Shown here: positions 20,401 to 27,341 of the stretch, in pieces
Numbering within the stretch: the first letter of the stretch is position 1
Layout: each line of letters begins with the position of its first letter
Source: Flavonifractor sp052065355
Lineage (GTDB): Bacteria; Bacillota; Clostridia; Oscillospirales; Oscillospiraceae
DNA length: 64,000 bases
NCBI RefSeq assembly: GCF_052065355.1
Contig: NZ_JBQHUF010000008.1
Location: 1-64,000 of the forward strand
Direction of reading: 5' to 3'
Notes under the pieces: model-generated
The model's input: only the letters and a program-made list of their open reading frames with translations
What the model was told of the DNA's origin: nothing
The model's database searches: none
Made by a program: the position numbers and the translations under genes

Positions 20401-20784
20401 GCAGGTCTTCAGCTCGTCCACCGTGGACAGCAGGCCGCTGAGGAAGGCGGGCTTCCGGGAGGGGCGCTGGTAGACCTTCAGCTGGTCTGTCACCGAGCCC
20501 AGGGCCATGCGCAGCAGCAGCAGCCGTCCGCCGCCGTCCAGGGCGGGGGCGGCCAGACCGCCGCAGACGGAAAAGACCCGGCTGGCCAGGCGGGTGAAGG
20601 AGAGCACCTCCGCACCCAGGGAGACGGAGTTGCCGCCGATGGCGCACAGGGCCCGCTCCATGTCGTGGGAGTGCTGCTCCGGCACAATGAGGATCTGGGG
20701 CCGCTTGCCCGCCGAGGCCGCCATGGTCTCCAGCATGGCCCGGGTCTTGCCCGACCCCGACCGGCCCAGCAGCAGCTTCAGCAT
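17440..20784 (-). CDS. addB: ATP-dependent helicase/nuclease subunit B (AddB)
   Basis: Partner of AddA, with a second nuclease domain and Chi-recognition scaffold. The N-terminal Walker A is GRSGSGKTRAM (about residues 7-17). The C-terminal half carries the iron-sulfur nuclease: ACHFSYFMQYG before the nuclease core, VVDYKTGRKSFDL as the active-site strand, and NACQWCEYAAAC with the clustered cysteines. 1114 residues, normal for the family. It is the first gene of addB-symporter-addA, and its promoter region is divergent from the carboxypeptidase gene. Confidence 0.96.
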   Translation of the reverse strand: MLKLLLGRSGSGKTRAMLETMAASAGKRPQILIVPEQHSHDMERALCAIGGNSVSLGAEVLSFTRLASRVFSVCGGLAAPALDGGGRLLLLRMALGSVTDQLKVYQRPSRKPAFLSGLLSTVDELKTCRITPEQLWNAGTESGGEEGEKLTDLSLIYGAYEALTARQGADPRDRLTRLAEALRGTDWAEGKDFYLDGFTDLTPQERQVVAVIADKCNSLTVALTCDKLEEDEGGAGIFSPARRTARQLLRLAKEQGVPAQVEVRTLPDEGRSPALAHLESQLFAPQPMPFPEQPEGLSLFTALSPYSEVEWTAAEILRLVREEGYRFRDIAVCARGMEEYGSLIQTVFARYGVPVFLSRMSDILEKPILALITAALDTAAGGYRYDDIFRYLKTGLTDLSQEDVDLLENYALTWNLEGSAWTGKKPWTNHPKGYGRTFTQEDKDLVERLEGLRRQVVGPLETLRKNPDKTGAGQAKALYKLLEDIGVPERLAQRARALSEDGQQALAEEYAQLWDILCGGLEQCAQILGESPMELEEFARLFALVLSQYDVGSIPVSLDQVTCGEMPRLAHKRYRAVFLLGADDGAIPAAAPSPGLLNDDDRSLLASYGLELAPQLGDKLYREMTIVYECCAMARERFSVSWAAAGPDGAERRPSFLAEKLKLLFPKLERVEEGRLDGTFRLAAPRPALELAGRWSWAGAALERLPDYAPLVERMRRAASLDRGRLHRQAVDALYGSRVPMSASRMDKYKACHFSYFMQYGLKAEPRRAAGFQAPEYGTFVHYVLEHVLLWCKEKGGVKEVSQEELHALCDQAVETYTAEELGGLEGENARFRYLFRRLKKSVYAVVDNVAEELRSSQFQPISFELGFGRNQDLPPVELSVDGVTVSISGFVDRVDGWVHDGRLYLRVVDYKTGRKSFDLTEIWNGMGLQMLLYLFTLEEQGKQLYNMDVTGAGVLYLPARDAVAAGSRAMSDAQRQKLVDTQLRRKGILLDDPDVLTAMEDPAEGGIRFLPVRVTKTGTISGEALVSAQRLGKLARHTQKVLEDIGKELAAGNINADPFWRGPDHNACQWCEYAAACHFEEGRGNDRRRWLPTVKGEDFWTAVANETEDRKET

Positions 20785-20816
20785 ACCGGATCTCCTCCTT
20801 TTTTGCAGAATGATTT

Positions 20817-20845
20817 ATTATACCATAGCTTGCCCAAAAGCAAAA
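20817..20845 (-). promoter_or_regulatory. Candidate addB promoter
   Basis: On the minus strand, TATAAT at 20817-20822 is preceded by ATGG. A weak -35 (TTTTGC) lies 17 bases upstream at 20840-20845. Confidence 0.5.
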
Positions 20846-20862
20846 GCCAGACCGCTCCTTAT

Positions 20863-20891
20863 TTGACAATAGGAGGGAACTATGCCATACT
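20863..20891 (+). promoter_or_regulatory. Promoter of the carboxypeptidase pair
   Basis: Consensus TTGACA (20863-20868), 17 bases, CATACT (20886-20891). It lies about 55 bases before the start codon at 20945. Confidence 0.7.
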
Positions 20892-20944
20892 AAATTTCAG
20901 ATATGCGGGCCTCTGACCGCCCGCCGGAATTGGAGATGAAAGGT

Positions 20945-22417
20945 ATGTATCAGCGCAAAGTCCCTCTGTTCGCCCGACTCACCGCACTGACCCTGCTCTT
21001 TGCCCTCCTGCTCACATCCACCGTTCTGGCTGCCGAGCCGCCCAAAAAGCCCTCCATCACGGCAGACAGCGCCATCGTCATCGACTACGACACCGGCGAG
21101 GTGCTCTACGAGAAGGACGCCGACACCATGCGGGTGCCCGCCTCCATGACCAAGGTAATGACCGCCTACATCATCTTTGAGGAGCTGGAGGCCGGCAACC
21201 TGACACTGGACACCATGGTGCCGGTGAGCAAAACCAACGCCGACCGCTCCCGCAGCTCCAGCTATCCCGCCATCGTGCCTCTGCCCTATGGGCAGTCCCA
21301 GTCGGTGGACACCCTGCTCAAGCTGATCCTGATCCCCTCCGCCAGCGCCAGCTGCATCGTCATGGCGGATTACATCTCCGGCAGTGAGGAGGCCTTCGTC
21401 CAGCGGATGAACGAGACCGCCAAACGGCTGGGCATGACCGCCGAATACAAGAACTGCCACGGCGCCCACGTCCACTACCTCACCGCCCGCTCCCAGGCCA
21501 TTCTGGTGCGGGAGTTCATCAATCGATTCCCTCAGGTGCTGGAGTACACCTCCATGACCGGAGTGACCTTCAACGGCAAGTACTATCCCAACACCAACAA
21601 GCTGCTGCCCGGCCTGGACTACGCCTATGACGGGGTGGACGGCTTCAAGACCGGCACCATCACCGCCGCGGGCTACTGTCTCAGCGCCACCGCCGTGAAG
21701 AATGGCCGGCGGATCATCAGCGTGGTGATGCATTCCGACAACGACAAGACCCGCCACACCGACAGCGCCGCCATTCTGGACTACGGCTTTGCCATGCTGG
21801 AGTACCAGTCCCCCTACGCCGACGTGGCCTACCACTGGTGCCGGGAGGACGTGGCCGCTCTGAAGGAGCTGGGTGCGGAGCTCCACCCCGACGGGGAGTC
21901 CTTCCGGCCTGAGGACAACGTGACCCGGGCGGAATTTGCCGCCATGCTGTGCACCGCCCTGGAACAGTCCGGCGTCCTGCCGGAGGTCCCTGTGGAGGAA
22001 ACCGCACCGCCCGCTGAAACCACCGAGCCGGAAGGCGCGGAGGAGACCGCCCCTGCGGAAGAGCCTCAGGCTCCCACCTTTGCCGACATCGAGGGTCACT
22101 GGGCCCAGGCGTACATTGAGAAGGCCGCGGAGCTGGAGCTGATCTCCGGCACCGGCGACGACACCTTCTCCCCTGACCGCTCCATCACCCGTCAGGAGAT
22201 GATGGTGCTCATTGACCGCTGCGTGGATCTGCCTGACGAGAACGGCCTGGGCTTCTCCGACGACAGCCAGATTGCCTTCTGGGCTCTGGAGGCCGCCGCC
22301 CGCACCGCCGCCGCCGGTCTGTTCCAGGGTGACAACAACAAGCTGATGCCCACCGACACCGCCTCCCGCGCTGAGGCCGCCGCCGTCATCAACCGGGTCC
22401 TGGCCCTGACCGCCTGA
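20945..22417 (+). CDS. Secreted D-alanyl-D-alanine carboxypeptidase (peptidase S11) with SLH domains
   Basis: 490 residues. A signal peptide (about 1-29) precedes the penicillin-binding carboxypeptidase domain, which trims the terminal D-Ala of peptidoglycan stems. The SxxK motif is S67-M-T-K70 and the third motif K235-T-G is present (DGFKTGT). The middle SxN motif reads S132-A-S instead, so the usual Asn is replaced by Ser. After an acidic Pro/Glu/Thr linker, three SLH-type segments (about 300-490; FADIEGHWAQAYI, FRPEDNVTRAEFAAML, SPDRSITRQEMM) should bind the enzyme to the cell wall. The start at 20945 has GGAG 9 bases upstream; earlier in-frame ATGs lack good sites. It is followed 19 bases later by a second carboxypeptidase. 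Confidence 0.9.
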   Translation: MYQRKVPLFARLTALTLLFALLLTSTVLAAEPPKKPSITADSAIVIDYDTGEVLYEKDADTMRVPASMTKVMTAYIIFEELEAGNLTLDTMVPVSKTNADRSRSSSYPAIVPLPYGQSQSVDTLLKLILIPSASASCIVMADYISGSEEAFVQRMNETAKRLGMTAEYKNCHGAHVHYLTARSQAILVREFINRFPQVLEYTSMTGVTFNGKYYPNTNKLLPGLDYAYDGVDGFKTGTITAAGYCLSATAVKNGRRIISVVMHSDNDKTRHTDSAAILDYGFAMLEYQSPYADVAYHWCREDVAALKELGAELHPDGESFRPEDNVTRAEFAAMLCTALEQSGVLPEVPVEETAPPAETTEPEGAEETAPAEEPQAPTFADIEGHWAQAYIEKAAELELISGTGDDTFSPDRSITRQEMMVLIDRCVDLPDENGLGFSDDSQIAFWALEAAARTAAAGLFQGDNNKLMPTDTASRAEAAAVINRVLALTA

Positions 22418-22436
22418 GAAAGGAGGGAACCGCCCC

Positions 22437-23858
22437 ATGCGCCGAGGTCTTTCCCTGGTGTGCGCCCTGGCCCTGGCTCTGAGCCTGACCGCCTGCGTCC
22501 ACCGGGAGCCCCAGCCCACCTCCACCCCCACGCCGGAACCTACTCCCACCGCCACGGCGACCCCCACACCCACGGCCACCCCGTCGGCGGAGCCTACCCC
22601 CACCCCGGAGCCCACGCCCCCGGTCTTTGACGAGGATCATGAGTTAGACCGGGAGCTGCCCAAGCTCACCTCCGCCGGGCTGGAGCTGCCCATTTACGGC
22701 GCTACCGGCTGGGCGGCGGTGGAGATCGGCCTGTATGAGGCCGTGCCCACCCCGACGCCTACGCCCACTGCCACCCCTACACCCACAGCAACGCCCACGC
22801 CTACTCCCACTCCGACGGTTACGCCCACCCCGACACCTACGCCTGTGCCGTCGGCAGAACCGCAGGTCTCCCCTTCCCCTGCGCCGGAGCCCTCCGCCAC
22901 TCCGGAGCCAATGCCGGAGGCCTCCGCCCCGGCGGTTGTTGTCTCTCTGCTCTGCGCACCGGCGGCCACACCGGCTCCCACCCCCGACCCCTTTGCCGGG
23001 GCCATGGCGGTGCTGTCCCCGGGAGACTCCTTCACCATCCTCAGCGAGAAGGGCAACTGGTGGAAGGTGTCCTCCTCCCACGGCACCGGGTGGGTGGATC
23101 ACCGGTTCTGCATGATTAACCTGCCCGACGTGGTGCCCTCCATGGTGTATGACGCCACCAACTCCTACTCCTCCCTGTATGTCAGCTCGGGAAAAGAGAT
23201 CCCCGGCATCACCGGGGAGGCGTTGTATCAGGGGAAGGTATACAATCCCCGGTTCGATACGGAGCAGTATCTGATGCCGGTGCTCTACCACACCGCCAAG
23301 AAGGTGTGCGCGGCCCAGCAGGCGGCGCTGAAGCAGGGCAACAGCCTGAAGCTCTATGAGGGCTACCGGCCCTACTCCGCCCAGCGGGCGGTGGTGAAGG
23401 CCCTGTCCGCTCTGGCGGAGCGCGACCCGGAAGTGAAGGCGGGCATCACCACCAAGCCCTGGACCATGACCTACTTCATCAGCACCGGCTACTCCAACCA
23501 CCAGAAGGGGCTGGCGGTGGATGTGAGCCTGGTGCGGGTGAGCCGCACCGAGACCCGATCCACCGGCGGGTACCGCTACCTGGTGCCGGTGGAATATGAG
23601 GAGTACGAGATGCCCACTCCCATGCACGAGCTGAGCATGGCCTCCGCCTCCACCACCGGCCCGGGACAGGACACCCTGGCGGACACCATGAACGAACCCG
23701 CCATCGCCCTGCGGGGCTATTTCGGCAAGGCGGGGATGACCCCGCTGGAGTCGGAGTGGTGGCACTTCAACGACTATGCCGCCCGCACCGCCGCCGGCGG
23801 CGTCACCGGCACCGGCGGATTTGAGGTCACCCGCTGCCGCAGCCTGGCGCCGGGATAA
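22437..23858 (+). CDS. Lipoprotein D,D-carboxypeptidase, VanY-like (peptidase M15B)
   Basis: 473 residues. The lipobox LTAC puts the lipidated Cys at residue 20. Two Pro/Thr-rich spacer tracts (about 25-62 and 103-160) come from imperfect repeats such as ccnacnccn in the DNA and probably carry the catalytic part across the wall. An SH3b-like stretch (about 190-228, DSFTILSEKGNWWKVSS) follows. The zinc peptidase domain then shows YEGYRPYSAQRAVV, the HxxxGxxxD motif H355...D362 (NHQKGLAVDVS) and ESEWWH with E440 and H443. It cleaves terminal D-Ala from muropeptides. It is co-transcribed with the serine-type carboxypeptidase upstream. No VanS/VanR or VanX is near, so vancomycin resistance is not suggested. 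Confidence 0.88.
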   Translation: MRRGLSLVCALALALSLTACVHREPQPTSTPTPEPTPTATATPTPTATPSAEPTPTPEPTPPVFDEDHELDRELPKLTSAGLELPIYGATGWAAVEIGLYEAVPTPTPTPTATPTPTATPTPTPTPTVTPTPTPTPVPSAEPQVSPSPAPEPSATPEPMPEASAPAVVVSLLCAPAATPAPTPDPFAGAMAVLSPGDSFTILSEKGNWWKVSSSHGTGWVDHRFCMINLPDVVPSMVYDATNSYSSLYVSSGKEIPGITGEALYQGKVYNPRFDTEQYLMPVLYHTAKKVCAAQQAALKQGNSLKLYEGYRPYSAQRAVVKALSALAERDPEVKAGITTKPWTMTYFISTGYSNHQKGLAVDVSLVRVSRTETRSTGGYRYLVPVEYEEYEMPTPMHELSMASASTTGPGQDTLADTMNEPAIALRGYFGKAGMTPLESEWWHFNDYAARTAAGGVTGTGGFEVTRCRSLAPG

Positions 23859-23859
23859 C

Positions 23860-23895
23860 AAAAAAGTCCGGACCCATCTGGGTCCGGACTTTTTT
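23860..23895. terminator. Bidirectional terminator between VanY-like gene and aminopeptidase
   Basis: A perfect AAAAAAGTCCGGACCC / GGGTCCGGACTTTTTT stem with a 4-base loop serves both converging genes. Confidence 0.95.
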
Positions 23896-23902
23896 ATGCG
23901 TT

Positions 23903-25312
23903 TTATTCCGCCTCGTATACGGCCTTCATGCCGCGGTAGGTCATATAGCAGTCCAGCTTGGACACGGTCTCGAAGGGGGCGTGCATGCTCAGCACGGGCA
24001 CGCCGGCGTCGATGGTGTCGATGTCACGCTCGGCCATATAGCAGGCCACAGTGCCGCCGCCGCCGGCGTCCACCTTGCCCAGCTCGGCCATCTGCCACGC
24101 CACGCCGTTGGCGTCCAGCACCTTGCGGACGTAAGCCACCAGCTCGGCGGAGGCGTCGGAGGCGCCGGACTTGCCCCGGGCACCGGTGTACTTGCACAGG
24201 CCCATGCCGTAGTTCACCCGGGCACTGTTGCGCTTCTCATACACGTCGGCAAAGTTGGGGTCAAAGGCCGCCGTCACGTCGGCGGACAGGCAGAAGGACT
24301 TCTCATAGCACACCTTCAGGGGCACCCGCTGGGCGTCGCACAGGTCGCTCATAAAGGTGTCGAAGGCGGCGGAGCGCATGCCGGACACGCCTTCGGAGCC
24401 GATCTCCTCCTTGTCGGCCAGCATGCACACGGCGGTGCGGGCCGGGGTGCCCAGCGCGAACAGGGCGGCCAGGGAGGCGAAGCCGCACACCCGGTCGTCA
24501 TGGCCGTAGGCGCCGATGAGGGAGCGGTCGAAGCCGATATCCACGGCCCGGAAGGCGGGCACGGCGGACAGCTCGGCGGAGATGAAGTCCTCCTCCACAA
24601 TGCCGTACTTCTGGTTCAGCAGGTCCAGAATGGCCAGCTTCACCCGGTCGGCGCCCTCGTCGTCCTTGAAGGGGCGGCTGCCGATGAGCAGGTTCAGGCT
24701 CTCACCGGGGATGGCCTCACCCAGGGGCTTCTTGGACTGCTCCACACCCAGGTGGGGCAGCAGATCGTCGATGGTGAACCGGGGCTCGTCCTCCCCGGCG
24801 CCGATGACCACGTTGACGGTAGAGCCGTCCTTCAGGGCGATGACGCCGTGGAGCTCCAGGGGGATGGTCACCCACTGATACTTGCGGATGCCGCCGTAGT
24901 AATGGGTCTTGAAGAAGGCCAGCTCCGCGTCCTCATAGAGGGGGTTGGGCTTCAGGTCCAGGCGGGGAGAGTCGATGTGGGCGGCGCCGATGTTGACGCC
25001 CTCGCTGAGGGGACGGCTGCCGATGACGGCCAGCATAACAGCCTTGCCACGGTTCACCCGGTAAACCTTGTCACCGGGGTTCAGCGCGGTGCCCCGGGTA
25101 AAGGGCTTGAAGCCGTGCTGCTCAGCCAGGCGGACGGTCTCCGCCACACACTCCCGCTCGGTCTTGCCCGCATCCAGGAACCGCTTGTAATCCTCGCAGT
25201 AGGCGTTCATGTCCGCCTCTTCCTGGGGGTTGAGCCGGTCGTATCCGTTCTTGGGTTTATAGCACAGCGCCTCACGGCGCAGGTCGCCTTGGGTCTTCTG
25301 CTTTTCTTCCAT
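23903..25312 (-). CDS. M18 family aminopeptidase
   Basis: 469 residues of the aspartyl aminopeptidase family (M18), cytosolic di-zinc enzymes releasing N-terminal residues. Metal-ligand regions visible are GAAHIDSPRLDLKP, YGHDDRVC, ADKEEIGSEGVSGM and the C-terminal SMHAPFE. The N-terminus and length match the clostridial form of the family. GGAGG lies 9 bases before the ATG. It follows coaE by 20 bases and shares a terminator with the VanY-like gene. Substrate preference (acidic or broader) cannot be decided here. Confidence 0.94.
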   Translation of the reverse strand: MEEKQKTQGDLRREALCYKPKNGYDRLNPQEEADMNAYCEDYKRFLDAGKTERECVAETVRLAEQHGFKPFTRGTALNPGDKVYRVNRGKAVMLAVIGSRPLSEGVNIGAAHIDSPRLDLKPNPLYEDAELAFFKTHYYGGIRKYQWVTIPLELHGVIALKDGSTVNVVIGAGEDEPRFTIDDLLPHLGVEQSKKPLGEAIPGESLNLLIGSRPFKDDEGADRVKLAILDLLNQKYGIVEEDFISAELSAVPAFRAVDIGFDRSLIGAYGHDDRVCGFASLAALFALGTPARTAVCMLADKEEIGSEGVSGMRSAAFDTFMSDLCDAQRVPLKVCYEKSFCLSADVTAAFDPNFADVYEKRNSARVNYGMGLCKYTGARGKSGASDASAELVAYVRKVLDANGVAWQMAELGKVDAGGGGTVACYMAERDIDTIDAGVPVLSMHAPFETVSKLDCYMTYRGMKAVYEAE

Positions 25313-25332
25313 GGGGTAGTTCCTCCTGTATC

Positions 25333-25941
25333 TTAATTTTGGTTTTTCTCCAGCCAGGGGCGAAACAGTGCCAGAGCCCTGGCCTCAAACTCGGCCGGGT
25401 CCTCCCCACCGTTGTCCAGGATGTGGGTGCAGTTGGACCGGAAAAAGTCGTCGCTCTGCTGAGCCTCCACCCGCTTGCGGGCGTACTCCTCCGAAATGCC
25501 CTCCCGGGCCATGATCCGGCGGATGCGCACCTCCTTGGGTGCCAGAACGCCCACCACTGCGTCGCAGCCCTCCGCCGCGCCGCTCTCGATCAGCGCGATG
25601 GCGTCGATGGCTATTGCGGGCCGTCCTTCCGCCTCCGCCTGAGCCGCCTGCCGGTCGATCTCCGCCAGGATGAACCTGTGGGTGATCCCGTTCAGGTCGG
25701 ACAGCGCCTCAGGGTCGGCAAACACCACGCCGCCCAGAGCCTTTCGGTCTATTTTGCCCGTCTCGTCCAAAATACCCCTGCCAAAACGTTCCGTCAGCGC
25801 CTGACGCATGGGCGCGCTGGACGAAAGCAGGTCATGGTACACCGCGTCCGCGTCGATGACGTGAGCGCCCAGACTGGTCAGGGCATTGAGGGCGGTGGTC
25901 TTGCCCGCTCCGGTGGGGCCGGTGATGCCGATACGCTTCAT
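25333..25941 (-). CDS. coaE: Dephospho-CoA kinase
   Basis: Phosphorylates the 3'-OH of dephospho-CoA in the last step of coenzyme A synthesis. It has a P-loop GPTGAGKTTALNAL at residues 8-21, the DADAVYHDLL motif and a lid region with RRIMAREGISEEYARKRV. About 202 residues, as usual. The start at 25941 is chosen because GGAGGCGAACAGCC precedes it; the frame reaching 26010 lacks a site. It lies between the anti-sigma gene and the aminopeptidase. Confidence 0.95.
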   Translation of the reverse strand: MKRIGITGPTGAGKTTALNALTSLGAHVIDADAVYHDLLSSSAPMRQALTERFGRGILDETGKIDRKALGGVVFADPEALSDLNGITHRFILAEIDRQAAQAEAEGRPAIAIDAIALIESGAAEGCDAVVGVLAPKEVRIRRIMAREGISEEYARKRVEAQQSDDFFRSNCTHILDNGGEDPAEFEARALALFRPWLEKNQN

Positions 25942-26006
25942 GGCTGTTCGCCTCCAGCAGTTAGTATACCACATCATGCAAATGGTGTGTGAGAAATTTG
26001 TAAATT

Positions 26007-26516
26007 TCACCGTCCGCCGTGGCCATAGCCATGGCCGTGGCCGTTCCCGGCGCCCGCCTGGCCGCAGCGGACGTTCTCATGCCCGGCGGCGCAGCGCCGG
26101 GTCTCCTCCAGCAGACGGCCGCACTGGCCCTCCGCTCCGGACACGGTGATGGACACCGGCTGGTTTGTCCCCAGCTGGTCCAGCAGCAGCTCCAGAGCCT
26201 GGGCGTAGCTGAGGCCCCGCAGGCTGTCCGCCAGGCCGTCGTCCCCGCCTTGCACCGCCACCACCCGGTCGAAGCGGTTGAGCTCCAGCTCCAGGCCGGA
26301 GCCGCTCTCCACGCTGACGGCGGAGGTGGGCACGAACCAGGCCCACCAGCCTCCCATCAGCACCGCCAGCAGCACTGCGCAGGCCGCCAATGCCCCCAGC
26401 CGCCGCCGGGGCGCAGTCCGTCTGTGCCTGGCCCGGTCCAGAAAGGCCCGGGTCTCCTCCTTCTGCTCCTCGGTGGCCCGCACCTGGTCAAAGGCCGCTT
26501 TGATCCGTTCATCCAT
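26007..26516 (-). CDS. Putative membrane anti-sigma factor (RsgI-like)
   Basis: 169 residues. The cytosolic N-terminus (DERIKAAFDQVRATEEQKE) contains the short helix seen in clostridial anti-sigma partners. One membrane segment follows (about 40-60, LGALAACAVLLAVLMGGWWA). The extracellular part begins VSVESGSGLELELNRFDRVV and continues SYAQALELLLDQL, resembling the segment after the membrane helix in RsgI proteins. The tail is His/Gly-rich (GHGHGYGHGG) with three Cys upstream, suggesting metal contact. The start at 26516 overlaps the sigma gene end by 8 bases, which couples translation. It probably holds the upstream ECF sigma factor inactive at the membrane until a surface signal. The signal is unknown. 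Confidence 0.7.
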   Translation of the reverse strand: MDERIKAAFDQVRATEEQKEETRAFLDRARHRRTAPRRRLGALAACAVLLAVLMGGWWAWFVPTSAVSVESGSGLELELNRFDRVVAVQGGDDGLADSLRGLSYAQALELLLDQLGTNQPVSITVSGAEGQCGRLLEETRRCAAGHENVRCGQAGAGNGHGHGYGHGGR

Positions 26517-26988
26517 CCGCCTCACCTCCCAGCATGGTCCTGAGCTTCTCTCTGGCACGGGTCAGGTCCGTGTAGACCGTGTTCACGTTCCTGCCCAGAA
26601 TGTCTCCGATCTCCGGGGCGGTGTACCCTTCATAGTAGTGGAGATACACCACCTCCCGGTACTTGGGAGGCAGGGACAGCACCGCACGGAGTACTTCCCC
26701 GCTCTCCCCCTCCGGGGCGGGCAGGTCCCGCACCTCCTCCAGAGAAACGGTACGCCTGCGGAACACGCTTTTCAGCACGTCCCGGCAGGCGTTGATGGTG
26801 ACCCGGATGAACCAGGCCTTTTCATGCTCCCGGCTCTCGAAGTCGGCGGTATGGAGGAGATACTTCAGAAACACCGTCTGAAAGATGTCCTGGGTATCCG
26901 CCTCGTTTTTCAGATGAAGCATGCACAGCCGCCGGACGGTATCGCCGTACCGCTCGATGGCCTCGTTGGTCTCCCGCTCGCTCCGCAT
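26509..26988 (-). CDS. ECF-type RNA polymerase sigma factor
   Basis: 159 residues with only sigma regions 2 and 4. Region 2 is ADTQDIFQTVFLKYLLH and EKAWFIRVTINACRDVLKS; region 4 is LSLPPKYREVVYLHYYEGYTAPEIG and RNVNTVYTDLTRAREKLR. It should redirect RNA polymerase to a small regulon. It is sandwiched between a small secreted protein gene (upstream) and its likely anti-sigma factor (downstream, overlapping), the usual layout of an autoregulated envelope-response unit. Confidence 0.93.
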   Translation of the reverse strand: MRSERETNEAIERYGDTVRRLCMLHLKNEADTQDIFQTVFLKYLLHTADFESREHEKAWFIRVTINACRDVLKSVFRRRTVSLEEVRDLPAPEGESGEVLRAVLSLPPKYREVVYLHYYEGYTAPEIGDILGRNVNTVYTDLTRAREKLRTMLGGEADG

Positions 26989-27009
26989 CCGGTCTCCCGT
27001 CCTCTTTTC

Positions 27010-27243
27010 TTACCAGCGGCAGCCGTGACAGCCCCGTCCAGCCCATCGGCCGGTGCCGTAGTTGTCGCACACGCCGTCGCCGTCAGCATCCACATAGCAA
27101 ACGCCCCGACCGGTGCCCCGGTTGTCGCAGATCCCGTCGCCGTCGGCGTCCACAAAGTTTCTGCCTCCCGCCGCAAAGGCGGTGGTGACGCCCAGGGCCA
27201 GTACGACGGCGGCGGCAATGGCCGCGATCCTGATCTTCTTCAT
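27010..27243 (-). CDS. Small secreted protein with two Asp-rich (calcium-loop-like) repeats
   Basis: 77 residues. A signal peptide (about 1-24, ending AFAAG) leaves a mature peptide of about 52 residues. Two copies of a VDADGDG-[IV]-CDN-x-GTGR unit resemble EF-hand, dockerin or thrombospondin type 3 calcium loops, and the end is Cys/His rich (GRGCHGCRW). The ribosome site AAGGAGG is strong. It is the first gene of the sigma/anti-sigma group, 22 bases before the sigma gene. A role as calcium- or metal-binding surface peptide, or as the sensed or regulated product of the sigma factor, is inferred. Confidence 0.75.
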   Translation of the reverse strand: MKKIRIAAIAAAVVLALGVTTAFAAGGRNFVDADGDGICDNRGTGRGVCYVDADGDGVCDNYGTGRWAGRGCHGCRW

Positions 27244-27341
27244 GCTGAGTTCCTCCTTAAATAAATGGGGGCTGATTGACCCGTCTCACTACCAATACGA
27301 CGGAGCGCGCCCCATCCATTCATGCACGGGAGGAAAATTTT

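Noticed and set aside
19072..20916. 614-codon plus-strand open frame over addB
   Set aside because: Antisense shadow of addB, which has all its motifs.
20897..22640. 572-codon minus-strand open frame over the carboxypeptidase genes
   Set aside because: Val/Gly-rich translation of the complement of Thr/Pro/Ala codons; no ribosome site.
22505..22870. Possible CRISPR-like repeats
   Set aside because: Repeats are short, in frame and code Pro-Thr; no constant repeat/spacer spacing and no cas genes.
22437..23858. Vancomycin-resistance vanY gene
   Set aside because: Only the peptidase family is shared; no vanRS, vanHAX or D-Lac ligase is nearby.
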